Shown: positions 17,715 to 27,086, numbered from the stretch's first letter. The stretch is 64,000 bases of DNA from Cyanobacteria bacterium SBLK (GCA_017746715.1 JAGHZQ010000056.1:1-64000); one strand, 5' to 3'. The notes: a model not told the origin generated them from the sequence alone. A program made the numbers and translations.

Positions 17715-20282
17715 ATGGATTACCGCAAAAGACTCAAATTTCTACTCATTCATCAAGCCATTATTTCCACCATCGTTGCTGGAATTGGCTTTAGCATTCT
17801 CTATCGCACGGCGATCGTCGAACAAAAGCAACGCCTCATCGTTACTGCCAAAAGTCAAGCACGGTTAATCGAATCCATCATCGACACTGCCGATAGCGAG
17901 AAAGAGGCCTTTCAAATCGTGCGGCGTTCTTATGACAAATTGCATGGTTTGCCAAACACGGGAGAATTCGTTCTCGTCAAACGCAAAGGAGATGAAATCG
18001 TTTTTCTCCTCCAGAAGAAGCACGATCGCCATCAAAACACGGAGAGAATTCCTTGGGAGTCAAACGTTGCCGAACCCATGCGGAAAGCATTATCCGGAAA
18101 ATCTGGCGTGATAACGGGATTGGATCATCGCGGGACTCCCGTTCTTGCCGCTTACGAACCTATCAATAATGCTAATTGGGCCGTTGTCCCTAAAATTGAC
18201 CTCAAAGAGATTCGCAAACCTTTTGTAAAAGCCGCAATTATTACCATACTTGCTGCAATTTTAGTGGAAATGTTAGCTACGGCTATTTTCCTGAAAATGG
18301 GGAGACCTTTAATCGAACGCATCGAAGAAAGTGAAGCCAAAAACCGCACGGTTCTAGAAACCGCTGCCGACGGGATTATTATTATTGATGAAAGTGGAAG
18401 AATCCAATCTTTAAATGCCGCCGCCGAGAAACTGTTTGGCTATTCCGCCGAAGAAACTATCGGACAAAAAAATATTTGCTTGCTCATTCCTGTTTTTGAA
18501 AGTCATAACGATTTAATGTTTCTCGTCAGTCGCGGTTATGCCGACTGCCTACATTGTCCAACCGATAATCCCAAGGAAAAAGCGATCGCTCAGACCCAAG
18601 AATTAATGGGTCAGCATAAAAAGGGAAGAACGTTTCCTGTAGAAATTGCCGTTTCTACGTTTACCCAAGGTCAGAAAAAATTCTTTACCGCGATCGTTCG
18701 AGACATTACCGATCGCAAAAAAGCACAAGCCGAGTTAGAAAATGCCGCTCGCGAAATTTCCTCTCTCAACGAACGTTTAAAAGCAGAAAACGAACACCTG
18801 ATCGAAGTTGATAAACTCAAAACCGATTTTATTTCGACCGTATCCCACGAACTGAGAACCCCTTTAACATCTGTCTTGGGATTTGCCAAGCTGATTGATA
18901 AAAGATTAAAAGATACAGTTTTTCCTTCAGTCAATCTCGAAGAGAAAAAAGTGAAACGAGCCGTCAGACAAGTTGGCGAAAATATTCACATTATTGTTGC
19001 CGAAGGAGAGCGATTAACCGCTTTAATTAATGATGTTTTGGATATTGCCAAAATGGAAGCGGGGAAAGTGGAATGGAAAATGGAATCCCTCGACGTTCGG
19101 GAGTTGTGCGATCGCGCGATCGCGGCAACTTCTTCCCTCTTTTGTTCCAAAGACCTGCAACTGATTGAAGATATCGAACCCAACTTACCGCCAATTTTAG
19201 GCGATCGCGATCGGCTCATCCAAGTCATTATCAATCTTTTGTCTAATGCCGTTAAATTTACCGAAAAAGGTTCGGTGACTTGCCAAGCTACGCGAACGGA
19301 TGATACCGTCACTTTTAGCATTATCGATACCGGAATCGGCATCGCCACTGAAAACTTACCGAAAGTATTTGAAAGGTTCAAGCAGATCGGCGATACTTTA
19401 ACCGATAAACCGAAAGGAACGGGGTTAGGATTGCCGATTTGCAAGCAAATTATCGAGCATCATGGCGGTACGGTAGGAGTTGAGAGCGAATTGGGTCAAG
19501 GAAGTCGCTTTTTCTTTACCTTACCTGTAAAAATTGTTCAACCCATTGCCGAAACGCCGTTAAATGTCGATACGCTTTTGCACCAACTTCAACGGAGTGC
19601 TAAAGCAAAAGCAAAAATAGGAGAAGAAGCCAATAAAACCATCCTGATTGTCGATGATGACGCCAATATCCGCCGCCTGTTGCGACAAGAACTAGAAGTC
19701 CGCCATTATGATATTGTGGAGGCAACCAATGGGTTAGAAGCGATTCAACTTGCTAAATCAATTAAACCCAATTTGATTGTTATGGACGTAATGATGCCGC
19801 AACTCAATGGCGTTGATGCTGCAGCTGCGATTAAAAACGATCCCAATACTTTAGATATTCCCATTGTCATGCTTTCTATTTTAGAAAATAAAGAACGAGG
19901 TTATCGAGTTGGAGTCGATCGCTTTCTCAGCAAACCGGTTCAAAGTGAGATTTTACTGTCAGAAATTGATTTGCTTTTAACCCAAGATCGCCAATCTAAA
20001 GAAGTTTTAATTTTGGACAAAGATCGCTCGACCGTACAAGTTTTATCGGAGGTATTAGAAGGAAAAGGCTATCATGTTGCCGAAGCATTAAACGGGGAAG
20101 AATTTCGCGAAAAAGCCACTCGGGTCAAACCCGATCTCGTTATTGCCAATGCTAACCTTTGGCAACAATCGGAAGTCGTGCAAACCCTGCGCTTTGAAAA
20201 AGGAATGGAAAACGTATTTTTTATCCTCTTAGCTGACGAGGAAGCTCATGTCAAAACTTTGCCTGAAACGGTTACTCGCTAA
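17715..20282 (+). CDS. Hybrid sensor histidine kinase with two receiver-like domains
   Basis: 855 residues. TM1 at about 10-30, periplasmic Cache-like sensor 31-170, TM2 172-194, PAS 205-335 with coil, HisKA with His378 in STVSHELRTP, HATPase 460-605 (N box NLLSNAVKF, G1 DTGIGI, G2 GTGLGL), receiver 1 at 641-760 with Asp691 (LIVMDVMMP) and a Lys in FLSKPV. A second receiver-like domain from about 775 has lost the phosphoacceptor: the equivalent stretch reads LVIANANLW. It ends abruptly, and its last 35 bases overlap the start of the cyclase gene at 20248. Translational coupling with the cyclase is likely, so this operon links phosphorelay to cyclic nucleotide output. Confidence 0.92.
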   Translation: MDYRKRLKFLLIHQAIISTIVAGIGFSILYRTAIVEQKQRLIVTAKSQARLIESIIDTADSEKEAFQIVRRSYDKLHGLPNTGEFVLVKRKGDEIVFLLQKKHDRHQNTERIPWESNVAEPMRKALSGKSGVITGLDHRGTPVLAAYEPINNANWAVVPKIDLKEIRKPFVKAAIITILAAILVEMLATAIFLKMGRPLIERIEESEAKNRTVLETAADGIIIIDESGRIQSLNAAAEKLFGYSAEETIGQKNICLLIPVFESHNDLMFLVSRGYADCLHCPTDNPKEKAIAQTQELMGQHKKGRTFPVEIAVSTFTQGQKKFFTAIVRDITDRKKAQAELENAAREISSLNERLKAENEHLIEVDKLKTDFISTVSHELRTPLTSVLGFAKLIDKRLKDTVFPSVNLEEKKVKRAVRQVGENIHIIVAEGERLTALINDVLDIAKMEAGKVEWKMESLDVRELCDRAIAATSSLFCSKDLQLIEDIEPNLPPILGDRDRLIQVIINLLSNAVKFTEKGSVTCQATRTDDTVTFSIIDTGIGIATENLPKVFERFKQIGDTLTDKPKGTGLGLPICKQIIEHHGGTVGVESELGQGSRFFFTLPVKIVQPIAETPLNVDTLLHQLQRSAKAKAKIGEEANKTILIVDDDANIRRLLRQELEVRHYDIVEATNGLEAIQLAKSIKPNLIVMDVMMPQLNGVDAAAAIKNDPNTLDIPIVMLSILENKERGYRVGVDRFLSKPVQSEILLSEIDLLLTQDRQSKEVLILDKDRSTVQVLSEVLEGKGYHVAEALNGEEFREKATRVKPDLVIANANLWQQSEVVQTLRFEKGMENVFFILLADEEAHVKTLPETVTR

Positions 20283-21654
20283 AAAAGAAACCCAACAACT
20301 CATCGAGAAAACTATCGCCGCGATCGCTTCTCCTCTCGCAATCATCGACTGTGAAGGGAATCTTTTAATGGGGGACGATTCTCCCAAGTTGATTCTCCAG
20401 GAAAAGTATCCCGTGCAAACTCGAGATATTACTTTAGGTTGGGTAAAAGGTAATGAAAAAGCAGAAGCGATCGCCAACTTACTCGGATATTTAAGCGAAC
20501 GAGAGCAAGAAAGAAGAGAGCTCGCACGAGAAACATTAGATCGCTATAAGGAAATCAATTTACTTTATAGTATTTCTGATAAACTAACCTCACAATTAAA
20601 ATTGGAGGAAGTGGCTCAATTGGTTCTCGATGAAGCCAAACGTTTAATTTCTGCAACATCGGGTTGGGTGATGTTGTTAGAAGAAGAAGAAGGATTGCGA
20701 AAAATTGCGGCTTTTGGGGAAGAGGGAGAAGATTGCAATTTAGAACGAGAAGTCACAAATTTACTTTTAGATACGGGAAAAGGGGAGATTTTTAACGGGA
20801 TCGATCGCGATATTCACCATTTAATCAATCGCGATCGCCTCAACTCTTTAATTGGCGTACCTTTGAAAGGAAGGGAGAAAATATTGGGAGCAATTGTCAT
20901 CGGCAGCGATCGCGATAAGTACTATACTGCCGCCGAATTAAAGTTATTAAATGCGTTGGCTTCCCAAACTGCAACTGCTATTGAAAATGCAATATTATAT
21001 CTCAAACATCTCCAAGAAGAACGGATTAAAAGTAATTTAGAGCGTTATATTTCTGCACCTGTTGTCGAGACAATTTTAGCCAACCAAAATTTAGCGGCAT
21101 TGCAACCCAAACGCCGCAATGTAACGGTTTTGTTTTCCGATATTCGCAACTTTACCACCAAATGCGAGGAACTTCCCCCGGAAAAAATTGTTAACTATCT
21201 CAACGAATATTTTACTCACATGGTTGATGTTATTTTTAACCATCAAGGCACTGTTAATAAATTTGTCGGCGATATGATTGTTGCTTTATTTGGTGCTCCT
21301 TCAGCGATCGCCGATGCGGAAAAACGAGCGATCGCTACAGCAATTAATATGCAAAGACGACTCGATCTCATTCCCAGTCGCTGGATCGGGGAAAATTTCC
21401 TTACGGGGATCGGTTTGAGTTCTGGTAGCGTTGTGGTCGGAAATGTAGGGTCTCCCACCCATACGGATTATACGGCGATCGGGGATGAAGTCAATATTGC
21501 CTCGAGATTGCAATCGTTAGCAAAAGGCGGACAAATTTTAGTCAGTCGCAGCGTTTATGAAAAAACCTATCTCGATTTCCGCTTTCGGGAATTCGGGACA
21601 ATTCATGTTAAAGGAAAGCGAAGATCGGTAGAAGTTTTTGAGGTTTTATACTAA
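20248..21654 (+). CDS. GAF-domain class III adenylate cyclase
   Basis: 468 residues. An N-terminal 90-residue region not recognised, a GAF domain at about 100-250 (INLLYSISDKLTSQLKLEEV, then NSLIGVPLKG), then a class III cyclase at about 290-465. Metal aspartates are in LFSDIRNFTT and KFVGDMIVA; the adenine-selecting Lys (KFVGD) and Asp (HTDYTAIGDEVN) are both present, so ATP is the likely substrate. Cytoplasmic. It overlaps the upstream hybrid kinase by 35 bases and is followed 30 bases later by a CheY-like gene. Confidence 0.92.
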   Translation: MSKLCLKRLLAKKETQQLIEKTIAAIASPLAIIDCEGNLLMGDDSPKLILQEKYPVQTRDITLGWVKGNEKAEAIANLLGYLSEREQERRELARETLDRYKEINLLYSISDKLTSQLKLEEVAQLVLDEAKRLISATSGWVMLLEEEEGLRKIAAFGEEGEDCNLEREVTNLLLDTGKGEIFNGIDRDIHHLINRDRLNSLIGVPLKGREKILGAIVIGSDRDKYYTAAELKLLNALASQTATAIENAILYLKHLQEERIKSNLERYISAPVVETILANQNLAALQPKRRNVTVLFSDIRNFTTKCEELPPEKIVNYLNEYFTHMVDVIFNHQGTVNKFVGDMIVALFGAPSAIADAEKRAIATAINMQRRLDLIPSRWIGENFLTGIGLSSGSVVVGNVGSPTHTDYTAIGDEVNIASRLQSLAKGGQILVSRSVYEKTYLDFRFREFGTIHVKGKRRSVEVFEVLY

Positions 21655-21684
21655 ACTTTAAGTCTAGCGTTTCCCAAGAGCAAA

Positions 21685-22068
21685 ATGAGCGGAAAAATCC
21701 TAATTGTTGATGACGAACCGCATATTAGAATGCTTCTCGAACAAACTTTGGAAGAGTTGGAGGATGAGGGGGTTGAGTTGCTGATTGCAACCAATGGAGA
21801 GGATGCTCTCGAACGAATCAAAGTAGAACAACCAAACTTGGTTTTTCTCGATGTGATGATGCCGAAAATGAACGGGTTTGATGTTTGTCAAAATGTGAGA
21901 AAAGAGTTCGCCTCGGAAAAAGTATTCATTATCATGTTAACGGCAAAAGGTCAAGAGTTCGACAAGCAAAAAGGGGAGGAAGTCGGTGCGGATCTCTATA
22001 TGACTAAACCTTTCGATCCCGATGAAGTTTTGGAAAAAGCGATCGCAATTTTAAAGTTGGAGAATTGA
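21685..22068 (+). CDS. CheY-like single-domain response regulator
   Basis: 127 residues, one receiver domain: acidic pocket VDDEPH, phosphoacceptor Asp56 in LVFLDVMMP, Thr in IIMLTAKG, Lys in YMTKPFDP. No output domain. As the third gene of the kinase-cyclase-receiver operon it may be a shuttle or phosphate sink for the hybrid kinase (inference from position). Confidence 0.93.
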   Translation: MSGKILIVDDEPHIRMLLEQTLEELEDEGVELLIATNGEDALERIKVEQPNLVFLDVMMPKMNGFDVCQNVRKEFASEKVFIIMLTAKGQEFDKQKGEEVGADLYMTKPFDPDEVLEKAIAILKLEN

Positions 22069-22158
22069 CACTCTAAGTAACAATTGTTAATAAGGTTGCC
22101 CTCTCTGGTATTATAGTTGATGTCGTTCTTTAACAAAAAGGGTTGGAATTCAAGCGTT

Positions 22159-22248
22159 ATGGATATTTTGACATTGGGTTGGGTGGGTTTGCTCGCTCTC
22201 TTTACTTGGTCGATCGCAATGGTAATTTGGGGTCGTAACGGCTTCTAA
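22159..22248 (+). CDS. petN: Cytochrome b6f complex subunit PetN
   Basis: 29 residues: MDILTLGWVGLLALFTWSIA, then MVIWGRNGF. That is exactly the length and sequence pattern of PetN (subunit VIII), a single-TM subunit needed for assembly and stability of the b6f complex. Its partners PetB and PetD are at 36649-37945. It lies 90 bases after the CheY-like gene with its own likely promoter. Confidence 0.97.
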   Translation: MDILTLGWVGLLALFTWSIAMVIWGRNGF

Positions 22249-22293
22249 GATTCTTGATTTTGGAGTCTAAAGATCGTGGAAATTTCGACTCAT

Positions 22294-22425
22294 ATGCCCT
22301 TAGTTAGCATTCTGTTTTTGGTTGCTATTGGTCTTCTTGGTGCGATCAGTCTCGGAATTTTGTATCTTTCTGCTTTGGAATGGCGCGATCGCCGTCGTGC
22401 CTCTCGCGATAAAAAGATGCAATAA
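22294..22425 (+). CDS. Small single-TM protein downstream of petN
   Basis: 43 residues from the ATG at 22294 (an in-frame GTG at 22276 adds six). One hydrophobic helix (LVSILFLVAIGLLGAISLGI) followed by a strongly basic tail (WRDRRRASRDKK), predicting the C-terminus on the cytoplasmic side. Same strand as petN, 45 bases after its stop. Not recognised as a named photosystem or NDH subunit. Confidence 0.6.
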   Translation: MPLVSILFLVAIGLLGAISLGILYLSALEWRDRRRASRDKKMQ

Positions 22426-22454
22426 TTTTATCAATAGGGAATTGGTAATCGAGC

Positions 22455-22716
22455 GTGAAATATATTAACATAGCGATCGATGACCCGTTCCCTTTTTCGC
22501 TTTTGGATACTGATGATGATAATCGCACAATCGAGTTATATCAAAGTCTGTTTGCATTCTTCAAACCATCCTAACTCCAAAATTGAATGGGTTAAAAATA
22601 ATGTTGGCAATTGAGCGCATTTAATTACTATTGATAAGATTGATATGGGTGAAGAAGTTGTTTTATTTTACACCGATATTGAAGAGGACGATCGATATCT
22701 TGAGTTTGACGACTAA
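22455..22716 (+). pseudogene. Decayed small gene
   Basis: A GTG-started frame of 39 codons (IELYQSLFAFFKPS at its end) stops at 22572. One frame over, the sequence continues NSKIEWVKNN, and a third piece reads DKIDMGEEVVLFYTDIEEDD to a stop at 22714-22716. The three pieces together look like one acidic protein of about 85 residues broken by frameshifts. No family was recognised; it could also be chance. Confidence 0.35.
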
Positions 22717-22763
22717 AATAGCCAGTTATTAACTTAACTTATTAGCCATTTGCGGTTGCTGCC

Positions 22764-23513
22764 ATGACTATTCGCTTTTTAGCTGCTCCATCCATGAGTG
22801 GAACCACTGCATTTCTTCGTGCTTTTGAGAATAATCCTCATGTGAAAGCAGTATATTATCAACCTCTCAAATCTTCTTTGCGGGAAACGGGTAAAGTTAG
22901 CTATGATTTTCTCAATTTAGATAAAGAATATCCGGAAGACATTTACATTGTTAAAGATACTATTGGTAAAGCCTACCCAACCTCTTCGATCGCTGAAATG
23001 ACCTATAAATTATATCGGAATGCATCCGATCTCGAACAAGCAAGATATATCTTCTTATTTAGAAATCCCTTCAATCATTATAAATCCAACCAAAAATGGG
23101 ATTTAAATATGAATGACTTTAAAGGTTCTTATTTTAGCGTTTACGAACAGGCAATCAAAGCTAAAAAATTGAGCGATCGCGTTTCCATTCTAACGTTAGA
23201 ATGTTTGGCAAATCATCCCGAACGAGTTTTTCAACTAATTTGCAAAAAATGGGGTATTCCCTATCATGACAATATGATGGATTGGAAATTACCTTTTGGG
23301 ACAAAGTTATTAGCTTCTGATAATGAAATGCAACTCATTTCAGATTTTCAAGGCCATTTTGACAAAATAATGACCAGTAAAACGTTTGCCTATCGCCATA
23401 AATCAATTGAAGCGTTGAACTTGTCATCAGATGAAGAAAAGGAAATAGCAAATAATGTATTACCAGTATATCAAGAAATACAAAAATTGACAGCAATCGA
23501 TTTTCCTCTCTAA
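22764..23513 (+). CDS. Sulfotransferase-like protein
   Basis: 249 residues. The start has a PAPS-binding-type P-loop (PSMSGTTAFLRAF, the 5'-PSB of sulfotransferases), followed in mid-protein by ARYIFLFRNPFNHYKSNQ, which fits the 3'-phosphate site (R-x-P...S). The C-terminal region has YRHKSIEALN. Likely transfers sulfuryl groups from PAPS; the acceptor is unknown. No signal peptide. No glycosyltransferase cluster adjoins it. AT-rich relative to its surroundings. Confidence 0.72.
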   Translation: MTIRFLAAPSMSGTTAFLRAFENNPHVKAVYYQPLKSSLRETGKVSYDFLNLDKEYPEDIYIVKDTIGKAYPTSSIAEMTYKLYRNASDLEQARYIFLFRNPFNHYKSNQKWDLNMNDFKGSYFSVYEQAIKAKKLSDRVSILTLECLANHPERVFQLICKKWGIPYHDNMMDWKLPFGTKLLASDNEMQLISDFQGHFDKIMTSKTFAYRHKSIEALNLSSDEEKEIANNVLPVYQEIQKLTAIDFPL

Positions 23514-23516
23514 CCT

Positions 23517-24491
23517 TTAAGAAGATTCTTTGATTCCACCTTTTCCTGAAAGAGAGAAGTAAATGCCAATGAGAATAATAAAGAATCCCAGATAGTTAGT
23601 CAGATTTACGGTTTCTCCAAATAGGAACTCTGCTTCAATATGACTCAAAATAGGGACGAGTAACATAGAGACTGCAACCAAACCAGCAGAGAGTTTTTTG
23701 AGGCTGAAAACAGTTAATCCTTGAGCAATCACTTGACCTAAAAAAGCAATCCCAATGACTAACACCCATTCTTGCCAAGAATTGGGTAAACAATTTCCGG
23801 GTGAAAGAAAAACAATCGGCATTAAAAATATTGTACCCAATCCGCAACGCCATAATAATATTATCGTCGTATTGAGTTCCTCTCGAACTTTCTCGACTAA
23901 TAACCAATAGAGAGCATAAAAAACGGCAGACAATAAAGCTGCAATATCTCCATATAATTTTCCCGATGATTGATGAACATCATTCAGTCCAATCGTTAAC
24001 GCACCTGCAATTGTTAAAAGTGCACCAATTAGAAAGCGAAAATCAAAGAATTGACCGAAGAAAAGCCATCCCCCCAAAATCGTAAATAAAGGCAAAGCTG
24101 CAGAAATGATGGTACTATTGGTTACGCTGGTCAAATTCAACGCCCAAACCCAAAAAAGCATATAAATTGTTGCGGTAATTCCTATCCCGAATAAAAACCC
24201 GAAAGTTCGGCGAGTATATTGTATCGTGTTGGAATTAGAAGGAGAACGATCTCTAAAACGATCGCGCAGGAAGAAAATCGTTTCAATCAGACCAAACCCA
24301 ACAAATGCGATCGCTTCGCGCCAAAAAAGCGTGAGATTTGGACCGAGAGAATCATCACTAAGTTTAATTAAAATGGGGGTAATCGAAAGAAAAATTCTCG
24401 ATACAAATAAGGCAATCAGAGCAACGATCGTTTCTCGACCGAGAAAGATTCTAATTTGTTGTTCAAAGAACTTGTTTGAAAAATTCTGCAT
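23517..24491 (-). CDS. EamA/DMT family transporter
   Basis: 324 residues with about ten hydrophobic segments in two homologous halves (EamA repeats about 20-160 and 175-310). Seen: FWREAIAFVGFGL, GALLTIAGALTIGL in half one, LGQVIAQGLTVFSLKKLSAG and LLVPILSHIEAEFLFGE in half two. A drug/metabolite or small-molecule exporter of the inner membrane; substrate not predictable. Eleven bases downstream of recQ, so probably the last gene of a nadC-recQ-eamA transcript. Confidence 0.9.
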   Translation of the reverse strand: MQNFSNKFFEQQIRIFLGRETIVALIALFVSRIFLSITPILIKLSDDSLGPNLTLFWREAIAFVGFGLIETIFFLRDRFRDRSPSNSNTIQYTRRTFGFLFGIGITATIYMLFWVWALNLTSVTNSTIISAALPLFTILGGWLFFGQFFDFRFLIGALLTIAGALTIGLNDVHQSSGKLYGDIAALLSAVFYALYWLLVEKVREELNTTIILLWRCGLGTIFLMPIVFLSPGNCLPNSWQEWVLVIGIAFLGQVIAQGLTVFSLKKLSAGLVAVSMLLVPILSHIEAEFLFGETVNLTNYLGFFIILIGIYFSLSGKGGIKESS

Positions 24492-24502
24492 GACCTACCC
24501 GT

Positions 24503-25957
24503 CTAATTTTTACAGTTATCGCAATGACCGCAACGAAAGGCGATCGCATCTTTCTCAAACCCAAACGCATTTAATAAAAATTGCCAGCGACAGCCACGAG
24601 TATTTAAATATTGGCTCATTTGTTTTTGAATTTGTTTTTGTTCTGCACTTAAATTTTGTAAAGATTTTTGTAAAAATACTGAACTTACCGTTCCTAGAAA
24701 ACGATAATTAAAAGGGTTTGACCATTCTAAAAGTCCTGCACTGTGAAGTAAAGATAAAGCAATTTGACTGCCACGAAACTGCTTCGTAATTTTCTCAATA
24801 TTACCGCGATCGGGTAAATTTATTGCGAGTTTTTTGGCTTTTTCATATTGTTTTTGTTGTTGCTGGGTAAAAAATTGATTGCGTTGTTTGTCTTCTGGAT
24901 TTAATAATCCCGTCGGTTCGCTCATTAATGTTAAGGCTTCAGCAATTTTACCATCTCGCCCCCCGCGTCCTACTTCTTGGATATATTCCGAGAGTAATTG
25001 CGGAGCTTGAAAATGGACGATCCAGCGCACGTCGGGTTTATTTATCCCCATTCCAAACGCACTGGTACAGACGACAAATTGCGTTTTTCCTCGCAACCAA
25101 TTCTCCTCAATTTCTCGTCTTTCTTCTGCACTCAATCCCCCATGATATGCTGCAACTTTATACTTTAAACTCGCAAACCATCGTGCTAACTCCTCACTGT
25201 CTCGACGCGATCGCACGTAAATCAAACCCGATTTTTTGCCCTTGCTTTGAATAAACTTTAGCATCTTTTGTTTGCGCCCTCGAGGAGTCCAAACAATTTG
25301 CACGTTGAGATGAAGATTTTTACGATAGGGATTGAGGAGAAAAGATTGAGGATTTTCTAATTGCAAACATCGCGCAATCATCTCTCTGGCTTTCGGATCG
25401 GCTGTTGCGGTAAAAGCCGCGATCGCCATTCTCGTCCCCGCAGGTTTAGACTGAAGTAAAGCCGGACGAATTGCCCCCAAACGTCGATAAGCAGGCCGAA
25501 AAGTTGCCCCCCATTGTACCAAGCAATGCGCCTCGTCGAGAATTAAGCCGTTAATTTGCAATTTTGGCTGTATTAATCGTTCCCAAACTGGAGGACTTAA
25601 TAACGTCTCTGGGGATAAATATAGCAAGCGTAAAGATTGTTTGTCCAGCAATCTTAAAGTTTGCTTGCGCTGAAAAGAAGGCAATTGACTGTGAAGAGAA
25701 GCAGCCGGAAGATTGCGATCGCGCAACTCTTGTACTTGATTTTCCATTAATGCCACTAAAGGAGAAACCACTAAAGTCAATCCGGTTTGCAACAAAGCCG
25801 GTAATTGAAAACAAATCGATTTGCCTCCTCCTGTTGGTAAGACGATTAACGCATCCCGTCCCGATAGCAAACTCTGCACGATTTCCCCTTGAGGCGATCG
25901 AAAGTCTTCATAACCCCAAATACGCTGGAAAGTGGTTCGTACGGTTTGCCAATCCAT
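24503..25957 (-). CDS. recQ: RecQ-type ATP-dependent DNA helicase (short form)
   Basis: 484 residues. Motif I PTGGGKS (Lys46), motif II DEAH in LILDEAHCLVQWG, motif III FTATADPKAREM, motif V/VI ending QEVGRGGRDG. The C-terminal zinc-binding region is compact with Cys residues in RGCRWQFLL and CGHCDNCK; RQC winged helix and HRDC are missing or minimal. It unwinds DNA 3'-5' during repair and recombination. 27 bases after nadC. Confidence 0.88.
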   Translation of the reverse strand: MDWQTVRTTFQRIWGYEDFRSPQGEIVQSLLSGRDALIVLPTGGGKSICFQLPALLQTGLTLVVSPLVALMENQVQELRDRNLPAASLHSQLPSFQRKQTLRLLDKQSLRLLYLSPETLLSPPVWERLIQPKLQINGLILDEAHCLVQWGATFRPAYRRLGAIRPALLQSKPAGTRMAIAAFTATADPKAREMIARCLQLENPQSFLLNPYRKNLHLNVQIVWTPRGRKQKMLKFIQSKGKKSGLIYVRSRRDSEELARWFASLKYKVAAYHGGLSAEERREIEENWLRGKTQFVVCTSAFGMGINKPDVRWIVHFQAPQLLSEYIQEVGRGGRDGKIAEALTLMSEPTGLLNPEDKQRNQFFTQQQQKQYEKAKKLAINLPDRGNIEKITKQFRGSQIALSLLHSAGLLEWSNPFNYRFLGTVSSVFLQKSLQNLSAEQKQIQKQMSQYLNTRGCRWQFLLNAFGFEKDAIAFRCGHCDNCKN

Positions 25958-25984
25958 TTTTGACCCTCATCTAGTTCTTGCCGA

Positions 25985-26836
25985 TCAAACAAATCTCATG
26001 CTAAGATCCAGCCAGTGCGATCGCGTAATCGGGGCGCTGCTGGAGATATAATCAACCCCAGTTTTCGCAACTTCGCGAATGGTTTTTAAGGTAATATTGC
26101 CTGACGCTTCGATGAGAATTTCAGAATTACGATCGCGAATCATTTCTACGGCTTCTTTCATCATTTCTATCTTCATATTATCGAGCATGATAATATTAAT
26201 GGGATGTTCGATCGCTTCTTTTACTTCTATTAAGTTACTGGTTTCGACTTCAATCGTTAAAGGATACGGTAAAGTCGTGCGAACTCGAGCGATCGCTTTG
26301 CCAACTCCTCCGGCTGCTTGAATGTGATTATCTTTAATCATCGCCGCATCGTCGAGTCCCATGCGATGATTGCTGGCCCCTCCGATTCTCGTCGCATATT
26401 TTTCTAAGAGTCTTAAACCGGGCGTTGTTTTACGAGTATCGGCAAAACGTGCGGGTAAGTCGGCGATCGCGTCAACGTATTGGCGTGCGACCGAAGCAAT
26501 ACCGCTCAATCGCATAACTAAATTGAGAGCGACTCTTTCTCCCATTAACAAAGCATCTAGAGCACCTTCTAAACGAGCGATTGTCATTCCCGACTCGCAA
26601 AATTCACCCTCTTTAACGAGAGAAGTAAAAACAACTTCTGAATTCAGGAGGTGAAAAACGCGATCGGCAACGGGTAATCCCGCAATAATCCCCGCTTCTT
26701 TAATAATCCACTCGGCTTTTCCTTGATGGGTTTCTGCGGTCAGCAATCCTTGAGTTGCGCGATCGCCGCGTCCGATATCTTCTAACAGCCAGCTTTTTAA
26801 GCTAGGATCGAGGACGATCCAAGGAGGTAAGGTCAT
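25985..26836 (-). CDS. nadC: Nicotinate-nucleotide diphosphorylase (carboxylating)
   Basis: 283 residues, usual length. LLEDIGRGDRATQG near the start, ARFADTRKTTPGLRLLEKYA with the active-site Arg/Lys/His residues, RIGGASNHRMGLDD and VETSNLIE follow. It converts quinolinate and PRPP to nicotinate mononucleotide in de novo NAD synthesis. First gene of a run with recQ and the EamA transporter. Confidence 0.97.
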   Translation of the reverse strand: MTLPPWIVLDPSLKSWLLEDIGRGDRATQGLLTAETHQGKAEWIIKEAGIIAGLPVADRVFHLLNSEVVFTSLVKEGEFCESGMTIARLEGALDALLMGERVALNLVMRLSGIASVARQYVDAIADLPARFADTRKTTPGLRLLEKYATRIGGASNHRMGLDDAAMIKDNHIQAAGGVGKAIARVRTTLPYPLTIEVETSNLIEVKEAIEHPINIIMLDNMKIEMMKEAVEMIRDRNSEILIEASGNITLKTIREVAKTGVDYISSSAPITRSHWLDLSMRFV

Positions 26837-26915
26837 TTCAACGATCGACGAACAATATCTCTAGCTTAATACGGAGGCCGACAACAAGGAAGCGCACCTT
26901 TCATTGCAATCGAGC

Positions 26916-27086
26916 TCAAATCCCTTCTTGTTTTTGGACTCGCTCTTTGGTTTGCTGAATAATATTATCTTTATATCGGTTAAATGTTCTCTGACATTCT
27001 TGGAAAATTTTTGTTTTTTCATCTAGGGAAAAATGGTGCAAGAACAAGAAGGAGTCAGTTGCGGGTTCTGAGCAATCGTTCATCAT
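26916..27086 (-). CDS. Small hypothetical protein between futA and nadC
   Basis: 56 residues, starting at either of two consecutive ATG codons (27086 or 27083), with GAGG nine bases upstream of the first. The sequence opens MMNDCSEPATDSF, then a charged helical region (DEKTKIFQECQRTFNRYKDN) and ends QQTKERVQKQEGI. No TM segment. It is on the same strand as futA (65 bases downstream of its stop) and nadC. Family not recognised; the ribosome-binding site and uninterrupted charged-helix composition support it as a real gene. Confidence 0.5.
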   Translation of the reverse strand: MMNDCSEPATDSFLFLHHFSLDEKTKIFQECQRTFNRYKDNIIQQTKERVQKQEGI

